Positions 1 to 7,601 of a stretch of 34,601 bases of DNA are shown piece after piece; positions within the stretch are counted from its first letter, which is position 1; each line of letters starts with the position of its first letter. Position numbers and translations under genes: made by a program. The stretch covers positions 1 through 34,601 of the forward strand of contig CAMBLN010000010.1 in the NCBI GenBank assembly GCA_945868215.1. Reading direction: 5' to 3'. The notes beneath the pieces are model-generated. The model worked only from the letters and a program-made list of their open reading frames with translations, was not told where the DNA came from and did not search any database. This stretch comes from Opitutus sp. GAS368 (GTDB taxonomy: Bacteria; Verrucomicrobiota; Verrucomicrobiia; Opitutales; Opitutaceae).

Positions 1-1347
1 CTGGCGTTTGTGTGGGTGTCGCTGGTGTATGTGATCGTGGCGTTCGCGGATGTGACGGCGGGGGCGTTTACGCAGGCGGGTTCGTCGGCGGGGGATGCGG
101 CGCCGGGGCCGGCGGTGGCGACCTCGTCGTTGCTTTATCTGGGGCTGGCGCTGGCGATGGGTTGGTTGATGAAAAAGCGCGGCTGGGGCCAGGGTCGGGC
201 GCAGCTGGTGTTTCTGCCGCTGGTGCTCGCGGCCATCGTAGTGGGTCCGTGGATACCGTTTGATCTGGCGGCGTGGCTGCCGGAGGGCGTGCGGACGGCT
301 TCGGCGTGGAATGTGGTGCTGCTGGGTTACTGTTTCTTGGCGGCGATGGCACCGTTGTGGTTGTTGATGCAGCCGCGCGGGGCGTTGGGCGGATATTTTC
401 TCTACATCATCATGGTGGCGGGGGTGGCGGGCGTGGTGGTGGGCGGGTTGAACGGTTCGCTGGAGCTGCAGGCGCCGGCGTGGAGCGGGGCGGGATTTTT
501 CACGACGGAGGGCGGGGTGCCGCCGATGTTTCCGGTGTTGTTCATCACGATCGCGTGCGGGGCGTGCTCGGGGTTTCACGCGATCGTGGCTAGCGGGACG
601 ACGTCGAAGCAGTTGAACCGGATCGGTGATGCGAAGCCGGTGGCTTACGGGTCGATGTTGCTGGAGGCGTTCTTTGCGTGCATCAGCCTGGCGGCGGTGA
701 TGGTGCTGGCGAAACCGGGGGGACGGCCGGACGCGGTGTTTGCGAACGGCGTGGCGCTTTTTCTGAATCAGGCGACGTTCGGGTTGTTATCGGTGAAGGC
801 GGCGCACGGGTTCGCGCTGTTGTGTTTCGCGACGTTTATTTTCGACACGCTGGATGCGTGCACGCGGCTGGCGCGGTATGTGTTGATGGAGCTGTTCGGG
901 TGGGAGGGGAAGTGGCGGGGCGTGACGGCGACGGCGATCACGCTGGCGGGTCCGCTGGCGCTGGCGTTGCTGCCGCCGGCGGAAGTGAACGGGCAGAGTC
1001 TGCCGTTGTGGCGGGTGTTTTGGGGGCTGTTCGGAACGTCGAACCAGTTGCTCGCGGCGCTCACGTTGCTCGGGTTGACGGTGTGGTTGCACAGGCGTGG
1101 ACGCGGGGCGTGGCTGACGCTGTGGCCGTCGGTGGCGATGCTGACGGTGTCGTTGTGGAGCCTCGGGCTCATGCTGCGCACGCACGCGGGGCGGGTGGGC
1201 GGGGACGCGCCGGTGGCGCTGGTGCACCACGTGGAGGCGGGGGTCGCGGCGCTGTTGGTGGTGCTCGCGGGGTGGCTGGTGGCGGAGGCGCTGGTGCTGG
1301 CGCGGGGGTTGAGGCGGGGGGGAGTGAGTGGCGGGGCGGGAGTTTAA
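1..1347 (+). CDS. cstA: Carbon starvation protein CstA family (partial; 5' end lies outside the window)
   Basis: Open frame runs in from base 1 (LAFVWVSLVYVIVAFADVTAGAF...). Multi-TM; motifs such as ACGACSGFHAIVASGTTSKQL and FATFIFDTLDACTRLARYVLMEL are typical of CstA. TAA at 1345-1347. Confidence 0.88.
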   Translation: MAFVWVSLVYVIVAFADVTAGAFTQAGSSAGDAAPGPAVATSSLLYLGLALAMGWLMKKRGWGQGRAQLVFLPLVLAAIVVGPWIPFDLAAWLPEGVRTASAWNVVLLGYCFLAAMAPLWLLMQPRGALGGYFLYIIMVAGVAGVVVGGLNGSLELQAPAWSGAGFFTTEGGVPPMFPVLFITIACGACSGFHAIVASGTTSKQLNRIGDAKPVAYGSMLLEAFFACISLAAVMVLAKPGGRPDAVFANGVALFLNQATFGLLSVKAAHGFALLCFATFIFDTLDACTRLARYVLMELFGWEGKWRGVTATAITLAGPLALALLPPAEVNGQSLPLWRVFWGLFGTSNQLLAALTLLGLTVWLHRRGRGAWLTLWPSVAMLTVSLWSLGLMLRTHAGRVGGDAPVALVHHVEAGVAALLVVLAGWLVAEALVLARGLRRGGVSGGAGV

Positions 1348-1350
1348 TAC

Positions 1351-1381
1351 GGAAAGCGCGTTGGGGACAACGCGCTCCACC
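1351..1381 (-). repeat. REP-like hairpin, copy a (minus-strand 5' GTGG tetranucleotide)
   Basis: GGAAAGCGCGTTGGGGACAACGCGCTCCACC; perfect 9-bp stem AGCGCGTTG/CAACGCGCT, loop GGGA; identical to 1948-1978. Confidence 0.85.
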
Positions 1382-1398
1382 GGAATGAGATTTGCTGG

Positions 1399-1875
1399 AT
1401 GAGGGAAATGGAGTCGTATCCGGCACGGTTGCATCATGAAACACCTGGTTGGGTGAAGCCGGGGAGCTTGTTTCACGTGCGGATCCGACTGGAGAAGGAT
1501 GCGCCGTTTCAGTTTACGGATGAGGCTGTGGCGGGCACGCTGTTGTCAGCGGCCCGGATGTATCACGAGCCGAAGAAATGGCACGTGCACTTGTTCCTCA
1601 TCATGCCGGATCATGTGCATGCGATGCTGTCGTTTCAGGCGGATACGGCGATGTCCGAGGTGGTGCGAAATTGGAAGCGCGGCACGACCCGCATGCACGG
1701 CGTGAAGTGGCAAGAAAACTACTTTGATCATCGGCTGCGAACCGATGAAGAAGCGGCGAAGACGTGGATCTATATCCGGCGCAATCCGGTCGTGAAGGGA
1801 TTGTGCGAGGCGGAGGACGACTGGCGCTGGTGGTGGAGCGGCACGCAGGGCGACGGTGGAGCTCTTTGTCGCTAA
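1399..1875 (+). CDS. REP-associated tyrosine transposase (RAYT, Y1_Tnp / IS200-like)
   Basis: HUH-type motif MPDHVHAML preceded by KKWHVHLFLI; C-terminal Tyr motif WIYIRRNPVVKGLC; flanked by REP hairpins. Confidence 0.9.
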   Translation: MREMESYPARLHHETPGWVKPGSLFHVRIRLEKDAPFQFTDEAVAGTLLSAARMYHEPKKWHVHLFLIMPDHVHAMLSFQADTAMSEVVRNWKRGTTRMHGVKWQENYFDHRLRTDEEAAKTWIYIRRNPVVKGLCEAEDDWRWWWSGTQGDGGALCR

Positions 1876-1885
1876 CGCGCTTTGG
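1855..1885 (+). repeat. Degenerate REP-like copy in inverted orientation, overlapping the RAYT 3' coding end
   Basis: GGTGGAGCTCTTTGTCGCTAACGCGCTTTGG matches the reverse complement of REP copy a at 25/31 positions. Confidence 0.65.
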
Positions 1886-1904
1886 GGAGGGGGGGGCGAA
1901 GCTC

Positions 1905-1935
1905 GGAAAGCGGCTTGGGGACAAGCCGCTCCACC
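1905..1935 (-). repeat. REP-like hairpin, copy b
   Basis: GGAAAGCGGCTTGGGGACAAGCCGCTCCACC; stem AGCGGCTTG/CAAGCCGCT differs from copy a by two compensated base pairs. Confidence 0.85.
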
Positions 1936-1947
1936 TTTGGAAAGTTC

Positions 1948-1978
1948 GGAAAGCGCGTTGGGGACAACGCGCTCCACC
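1948..1978 (-). repeat. REP-like hairpin, copy c
   Basis: Identical to 1351-1381; abuts the ABC-F stop codon (1979-1981). Confidence 0.85.
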
Positions 1979-3850
1979 TCAGGCGCTCTCCATCTCGGTC
2001 AGTTTTGTGACGGCTTTTTCCCACTCTTCCGTGGCGGCGGTGACGAGGTCGGTCATCGCGCTGAGCTCGCGGTTGAGGTGTTGGAATTTGCCTTTGTCGG
2101 CGTAGGTCTCGGGGGCTTCGAGGGCGGCGGTGATTTCGGACTGCTTGGCTTCGAGTTCGACGACCTTCTTTTCGAGGACTCCGACGTGTTCGCGGAATTT
2201 GCGGATTTCGCTCGGGCTGGCTTTGGATTTGCCGGACGGGGCGGCTGCGGCGACGGGCGCGGCTTTTTTGACTTCGGCTTGTTTCGGGCGGTTGTCGGTG
2301 AGGCCGGCGGTGAGGGCGACGCGGGCGTCGCCGGCTTTGGATTTGTCCAGGAAGTATTCGTAGTCGCCGGCGTAGTGGGTGAGCTTGCCGCTGTGGACGT
2401 GGAGGACGTTTTTCGCGAGGGCCTTGATGAAGTGAACGTCGTGCGAGATGAAGATGAGCGTGCCTTGGTATTCGCGAAGGGCCATCACGAGTGCGTCGAT
2501 CGATTGGATGTCCAGGTGCGTCGTGGGCTCGTCCATGAGGAGCAAGTTGGGCGGGCGGACGAGAATGCGGGCGAGGGCAAGGCGGGTTTTTTCGCCGCCG
2601 GAGAGGACGGAGACGGGCTTGAGGACGTCGTCTTTGCGGAAGAGGAAGGCGCCGAGGATGGCGCGGGCCTGCTGTTCGGTGAGCTGGTTTTCGTTGGTGC
2701 GCAGCTCCATCACGTTTTCGAAGACCGTGGCGTCGGGGTTCAAGTTATCGAGACGGTTCTGGGCGAAGTAACCGGGGACGACGTTGCTGCCGAGTTCGCG
2801 CGTGCCGCCCTGGATGGGGATGACGCCGGCGAGGATTTTGAGGAGCGTGGATTTGCCGGCGCCGTTGGGTCCGATGAGGACGATGCCTTGGCCGCGCTCG
2901 GCGGTGAAGTTGAGGTTTTCGTAAACGACGTGGTCGCCGTAGGCCTGCCGGACGTGTTCGAGCTCGATGACCTTGAGGCCGGAGCGCGGGGGCTGCGGGA
3001 ACTTGAAGTTCATCTTGCGCAGCTCTTCGGTCGGCTCCTCGACGGCGACATCCTTGAGGCGCTGGATTTGTTTTTCCTTGGACTTGGCGCGGGAGGCCAT
3101 GGAGGCCTTGGCACCGAAGCGGTCAACGAAGACCTGCAAGTGGGCGATCTCGCGCTGCTGATTTTTGAAGGCGGCGAGCTGCTGGTGTTTGCGGGCTTCT
3201 TTCTCGGTGAGGAAGTTGTCGTAGTTGCCGTGGTAGTAATGGAGCGTGCCGGCGCGGAGCTCGAGCATGCCGGTGCAGAGGGCGTTCAAGAAAGCACGGT
3301 CGTGGGAGATGACGACGAGGCCGCCGGGGTAGCGTGTGAGGTAGTCCTGGAACCAGAGGAGAGCTTCGAGATCGAGATGGTTCGTCGGCTCGTCGAGGAG
3401 GAGCAACGCGGGTTCGGCGACGAGGAGGCGGGCGAGGTGGGCGCGCATGACCCAGCCGCCGGAGAAGGTTTTGGCGAGTTTGTCGGCGTCGTCGGTTTTG
3501 AAACCGAGGCCGTCGAGGATTTTGCGGGCGCGGGGTTCGAGGGTGTAGTCGATGTCGTAGTCGTCATCGGTGGGCTCGAGTTTTTTGCCGGAGGTCGCGA
3601 TGTGGAGAATGGTCTCGTCGCCGGCGGGGGCGGACTCCTGCGGGAGGTAGCCGAAGTCGGCGCCGCGTTCCCACTCGATGGTGCCGGTGTCGGGTTTTTC
3701 CTCGCCGAGGATGAGGCCGAAGAGGGTGGACTTGCCGGCGCCGTTGGGGCCGATGAGGCCGAGGCGGTCGGTGCGGGCGATGAACAGCGAGACGTCGGAA
3801 AAGAGTTCGCGGGTGCCGTAGGACTTAGAAACGTCTGCAATAGTCAGCAT
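1979..3850 (-). CDS. ABC-F family ATP-binding protein (Uup/YheS/YbiT-like)
   Basis: Two ABC domains: Walker A GPNGAGKST twice, signature FSGGW and LSGGE, DEPTNHLDLEAL / DEPTTHLDIQSI; C-terminal coiled coil. Confidence 0.93.
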   Translation of the reverse strand: MLTIADVSKSYGTRELFSDVSLFIARTDRLGLIGPNGAGKSTLFGLILGEEKPDTGTIEWERGADFGYLPQESAPAGDETILHIATSGKKLEPTDDDYDIDYTLEPRARKILDGLGFKTDDADKLAKTFSGGWVMRAHLARLLVAEPALLLLDEPTNHLDLEALLWFQDYLTRYPGGLVVISHDRAFLNALCTGMLELRAGTLHYYHGNYDNFLTEKEARKHQQLAAFKNQQREIAHLQVFVDRFGAKASMASRAKSKEKQIQRLKDVAVEEPTEELRKMNFKFPQPPRSGLKVIELEHVRQAYGDHVVYENLNFTAERGQGIVLIGPNGAGKSTLLKILAGVIPIQGGTRELGSNVVPGYFAQNRLDNLNPDATVFENVMELRTNENQLTEQQARAILGAFLFRKDDVLKPVSVLSGGEKTRLALARILVRPPNLLLMDEPTTHLDIQSIDALVMALREYQGTLIFISHDVHFIKALAKNVLHVHSGKLTHYAGDYEYFLDKSKAGDARVALTAGLTDNRPKQAEVKKAAPVAAAAPSGKSKASPSEIRKFREHVGVLEKKVVELEAKQSEITAALEAPETYADKGKFQHLNRELSAMTDLVTAATEEWEKAVTKLTEMESA

Positions 3851-3930
3851 GAGAACGGGACACCCAAACGGGGCCGGGTGCGTCGGTCAACGCCTCATCC
3901 ACGAGGGGGCGCGGACGGGTGGACGTGGGG

Positions 3931-3955
3931 GTTTGTCACTTATTAAGTGACAAAC
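3931..3955. repeat. Intergenic palindrome (TGTCACTTA family), copy 1
   Basis: GTTTGTCACTT-ATT-AAGTGACAAAC; perfect 11-bp arms; 27 bp 3' of the minus-strand DASS stop. Confidence 0.9.
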
Positions 3956-3982
3956 TTGCTTGGGGGGCGGGGGCTGCGGCGG

Positions 3983-5494
3983 TCAGTTCAGGTTGAAGAC
4001 GAGGCGGCCGAGGGTCCACATGAGCAGCGGGAGGAGGAGGGCGAAGAGGAGGTTTACCCAGATGCCGGCGCGCAACATGCGGGGGAGCGAGACGAGTCCG
4101 GAGCTGTAGGCGATGGGGTGGGGCGGGGTGCCGACGGGGAGGGCGAAGTCGGCCGAGGCGGCGAGGGCGACGGGCACGCAGAGGAGCAGCGCGGGCTGGT
4201 TGACGCCGATGGCGAGGGCACCGATCACGGGGAGGAAGGCGGTGGCGGTCGCGGTGTTGCTGGTGAGCGCGGTGGCGAAAATCATCACGAGCGTGACGAG
4301 GAACATGATGGCGAGCGGGGGCCAGCCGGAGAGGCCCTGCATCGCGGTGGCGAGGGCGGCGACCAAGCCGGTTTTGTCCATGGCGCCGGCGAGGCTGAGG
4401 CCGCCGCCGAAGAGGATGAGGACATCCCACGGCATTTTTTGGAGGCCCTTCCAGTCGAGGATGAAGGTGTCGGCGCGGCGGTTGGCGGGAATGAAGAACA
4501 GCAGGACGGCGGCGCCCATGGCGATGACCTCGTCGGTGATGAGTTTGCCGAACGGAGTGGTTTTCCAGGCTTCGCGCGAAATCCACAGGACGATGGCGAG
4601 ACCGAAGGCGGCGCAGACGGCTTTTTCGGGCCAGGTGACGAGGCCGAGTTTGGCGCGTTCGCCGGAGATTTGTTCACGGACGCCGGGTATTTCGATGTTG
4701 GATACGCGGAAGCTGATGCGCGTGAGGACGAGGTGGACGAGAGGCAGCGCGATGAGGACGAGCGGCACGCCGATGAGCATCCACTGGCCGAAAGTGATTT
4801 CGATGCCGTGGGCCTTTTCCATGTAGGCTTTGAGGATGGCGTTGGGCGGGGTGCCGATGAGGGTGCCCATGCCGCCGATGTTGGCGCCGTAGGCGATGGC
4901 GAGGACGAGGGCGGCGCCCATTTCCTTGGCACCGAGTCGGGCGCCGGGGACGGATTTGAGGAGGGTGTAAACGCTGACGCCGATGGGCAGGAGCATCATC
5001 GCGGTTGCGGAGTTACTCGTCCACATGCTGATGAACGCGGCGGCGCAGAGGAAACCGAGGATGAGCGAGCGGGGTTTGGTGCCGACCTTGGCGATGATGG
5101 CGAGGGCGATGCGGCGGTTGAGGTTCCAACGCTACATGGCGAGGGCGAGCATGAAGCCGCCCATGAAGAGGTAGATGATCGGATCGGCGTAGGGCGCGGC
5201 GGCCTGGCGGATGGGCATGATGCCCATGAGCGGGAGCAGGACGAGCGGCAGCAGGGAGGTTGCGGGAATGGGCACGGCTTCGGTTACCCAGAGTGCGGCC
5301 ATGAGGACGGCGAGGAAGGCGACGCGCGTGCCCTCGGCGGTGAGGCCCGGGAGGGGCGGGCTGATCCAGATGGCGGCAAACAGCAGGGCGGCGATGATCA
5401 GGCCGATGCGACGGCTCCAGCCGAGGCCTGGGTTGTCGATGAGGTTGCCGTCCTGATCGTGAAGGGGGTGGGTGAGGGGGTAGTTTTTGTCCAT
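3983..5494 (-). pseudogene. SLC13/DASS-type sodium:dicarboxylate/sulfate symporter, interrupted by a single in-frame TAG (5132-5134)
   Basis: ATG at 5492-5494 (MDKNYPLTHPLHDQDGNLIDNPG...). Frame is continuous across the TAG (...GGFMLALAM*RWNLNRRIALAIIAKVG...), then ...MWTSNSATAMMLLPIG...GTLIGTPPNAI...LTSNTATATAFLPV. Only one internal stop and no frameshift. Confidence 0.85.
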
Positions 5495-5645
5495 GGCGGG
5501 GACGGGGGCGGGGCGGGGTTTGGCGAGCGTGGTGAACGGCTTGCGTGGCACAATCTTTTCGTGGCGGGCGGGTGACAATGCGGGGGGCGCGGAGTTTTGT
5601 GTGGCGTCGGGTTTCGGGGCCGCTGTAAGTCTCGGGCTTACTTTT

Positions 5646-6692
5646 ATGAAGAAAGCCAAGCTCCAGAAGCGTCCGGAAGACATCAACGCGAAGCTCGCCG
5701 CCAAGAAGGGCCCGATCTCGCAGTTTATCGCGCACAACTACCGTCATTTTAACGCGGCGGCGCTGTTGGATTCCGCCAAAGGTTACGAGGACCACCTCAC
5801 GGCCGGTGGCAAGATGCTCGTGACGCTCGCGGGCGCGATGTCCACGGCCGAACTCGGGCTCACGCTCGCGGAGATGATCCGTGCGGACAAGGTGCACGCG
5901 ATCGTCTGCACCGGCGCGAACCTGGAGGAGGATATTTTCAATCTTGTGGCGCACGATTATTACGAGCGCGTTCCCGGTTATCGCGACCTGACGGCGGCCG
6001 ACGAGCAGGCGCTCTTGGACAGACACATGAACCGCGTGACCGACACGTGCATTCCGGAAGGCGAGGCGATGCGGCGCATCGAGGCGGCGGTTGCGGAAGA
6101 GTGGATCGCCGCCGACAAGGCGGGGCAGCGGTTTTTCCCGCACGAGTTCATGTATAAGATTCTTCGCTCGGGTAAGCTGAAGAAGATGTATCAGATCGAT
6201 CCGAAGAACTCGTGGATGCTCGCGGCGTGCGAGAAGAACCTGCCGATCATCGTTCCCGGTTGGGAAGACGCGACGCTGGGCAACATGTTTGCCGGCCGCG
6301 TGATCACCGGTGAGATCAAGAACGTGCACACGGTGCGCACCGGCATCGAATACATGACCGTGCTGGCCGAGTGGTATACGAAGACCGCGAAGCTCCTCAA
6401 AAACGGTGAAGGCTCGATCGGGTTTTTCCAGATCGGCGGCGGTATCGCGGGCGATTTCCCGATCTGCGTGGTGCCGATGCTGCACCAGGATCTTGGGCGC
6501 ACGAGCGTGCCGTTGTGGGGTTATTTCTCGCAGATCAGCGACTCGACCACGTCCTACGGCAGCTACTCGGGCGCGGTGCCGAACGAGAAGATCACCTGGG
6601 GCAAGTTGGGTCAGAAGACCCCGAAGTTCATCGTCGAGAGCGACGCGACCATCGTGGCTCCGTTGATTTTCAGCTGGGTGTTGGGCAAGTAA
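5646..6692 (+). CDS. Deoxyhypusine synthase-like protein
   Basis: MKKAKLQKRPEDINAKLAAKKGPISQFI...VCTGANLEEDIFNL...ITWGKLGQKTPKFIVESDATIVAPLIFSWV; WGK contains the position equivalent to the catalytic Lys of eukaryotic DHS. Confidence 0.9.
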   Translation: MKKAKLQKRPEDINAKLAAKKGPISQFIAHNYRHFNAAALLDSAKGYEDHLTAGGKMLVTLAGAMSTAELGLTLAEMIRADKVHAIVCTGANLEEDIFNLVAHDYYERVPGYRDLTAADEQALLDRHMNRVTDTCIPEGEAMRRIEAAVAEEWIAADKAGQRFFPHEFMYKILRSGKLKKMYQIDPKNSWMLAACEKNLPIIVPGWEDATLGNMFAGRVITGEIKNVHTVRTGIEYMTVLAEWYTKTAKLLKNGEGSIGFFQIGGGIAGDFPICVVPMLHQDLGRTSVPLWGYFSQISDSTTSYGSYSGAVPNEKITWGKLGQKTPKFIVESDATIVAPLIFSWVLGK

Positions 6693-6719
6693 GCCGACTG
6701 GCAGAGCCGGATATCCGGA

Positions 6720-6744
6720 CGAAACGGCTCCGCCGTTCCGCTAC
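6720..6744 (-). repeat. REP-like hairpin with GTAG tetranucleotide (minus strand)
   Basis: CGAAACGGC-TCC-GCCGTTCCG-CTAC, 9-bp stem including one G-T; 27 bp 3' of the DHS-like stop. Confidence 0.5.
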
Positions 6745-6752
6745 GGGTTATA

Positions 6753-6787
6753 CAAAAAGCCGCACCTTTCGGGGTGCGGCTTTTTTT
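6753..6787. terminator. Bidirectional intrinsic terminator
   Basis: AAAAA-GCCGCACC-TTTCGG-GGTGCGGC-TTTTTTT between convergent genes ending at 6692 (+) and 6811 (-). Confidence 0.9.
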
Positions 6788-6810
6788 GGCGGGGCTGCCT
6801 GCGGTCAGGG

Positions 6811-7452
6811 TTAATTGAGGCTGACGCCGAGGAATTCGAGATCGGAGCCGGGGGTTTTGTCCACGAGGACGACCATCCCCTTGGCGTCGGTGGCGACGGC
6901 GAGGTTGTTGGCGCGGGCGATCTCTTTCATGAAGGTAGCCAAGGTCATGCGAGGCATGGCGCCGGAGAGTTTGACGCGGGCGGCGAGGTTGGCGGGTTCG
7001 GTGCGCACGAGAAGCGGCTGGCCGGCGGGAGACTTGATGGCGTCGACCGACAAGCGCCGGTTGAGGGTTTCCAGCACGAGATCGAGGCTCGTGTTGCTGT
7101 AGGTGGTCTCGGGCTGCGTGCCGCTGGCCGCGAGCAAAGTCCAGAGCGCGGGGTCGGCGGCTTTGAGGCCGTCCGGCAGCTTGAACTTCGGCGTTTGGGG
7201 GGCGGCTCGGAGCGACTTCACGTAGGCTTGGTCGGCCGGCGAGAAGGCCTTGAGGGACACGGTGAACGAGAGGCCGTCCTGGCGTTCGATTTTGATGGAT
7301 TCGGTGCCGATGGCCTCGACGAGACGCGCGGTGATCGTGCGACCATTGGCGTCGGTCCATTGGCGGAAATCGTGGGTGTCGGCGGCCTGAAGGGTGAGGC
7401 CGCACGTGAACTGAAGGGTAACCAAGCAAGCGAGGAGCTTGTATGGTTTCAT
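6811..7452 (-). CDS. Exported protein with SLA1 homology domain 1 (SHD1)-like N-terminal region
   Basis: Signal peptide MKPYKLLACLVTLQFTCGLTLQAA, then DFRQWTDANGRTITARLVEAIGTESIKIERQDGLSFTVSLKAFSPADQAYV. Confidence 0.7.
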   Translation of the reverse strand: MKPYKLLACLVTLQFTCGLTLQAADTHDFRQWTDANGRTITARLVEAIGTESIKIERQDGLSFTVSLKAFSPADQAYVKSLRAAPQTPKFKLPDGLKAADPALWTLLAASGTQPETTYSNTSLDLVLETLNRRLSVDAIKSPAGQPLLVRTEPANLAARVKLSGAMPRMTLATFMKEIARANNLAVATDAKGMVVLVDKTPGSDLEFLGVSLN

Positions 7453-7601
7453 AAGAATGAGGATGCAGAAAGCCTGTCAGCCGGAGCCACGCAAGCGATT
7501 AGTGTAAAACTAGTGCATTATAGGGGTGGTGGGGGTGGTGGGTAAGTGGTGCGGAGCGTTGCATCGGTCGGGTTTTTGCGTGAACGTGCGTGCTTCGATT
7601 C

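Noticed and set aside
1856-3946. 696-aa plus-strand ORF antisense to the ABC-F gene
   Set aside because: Gly/Glu/Val-rich low-complexity translation is the mirror of a well-conserved ABC-F gene in high-GC DNA.
3947-5575. 542-aa plus-strand ORF opposite the DASS gene
   Set aside because: Low-complexity Glu/Gly/Asp/His translation; the minus-strand reading has clear transporter motifs.
7525-7543. G-quadruplex candidate GGGGTGGTGGGGGTGGTGGG upstream of the YyaL-like gene
   Set aside because: Only three G-tracts of three or more; expected in such G-rich DNA.
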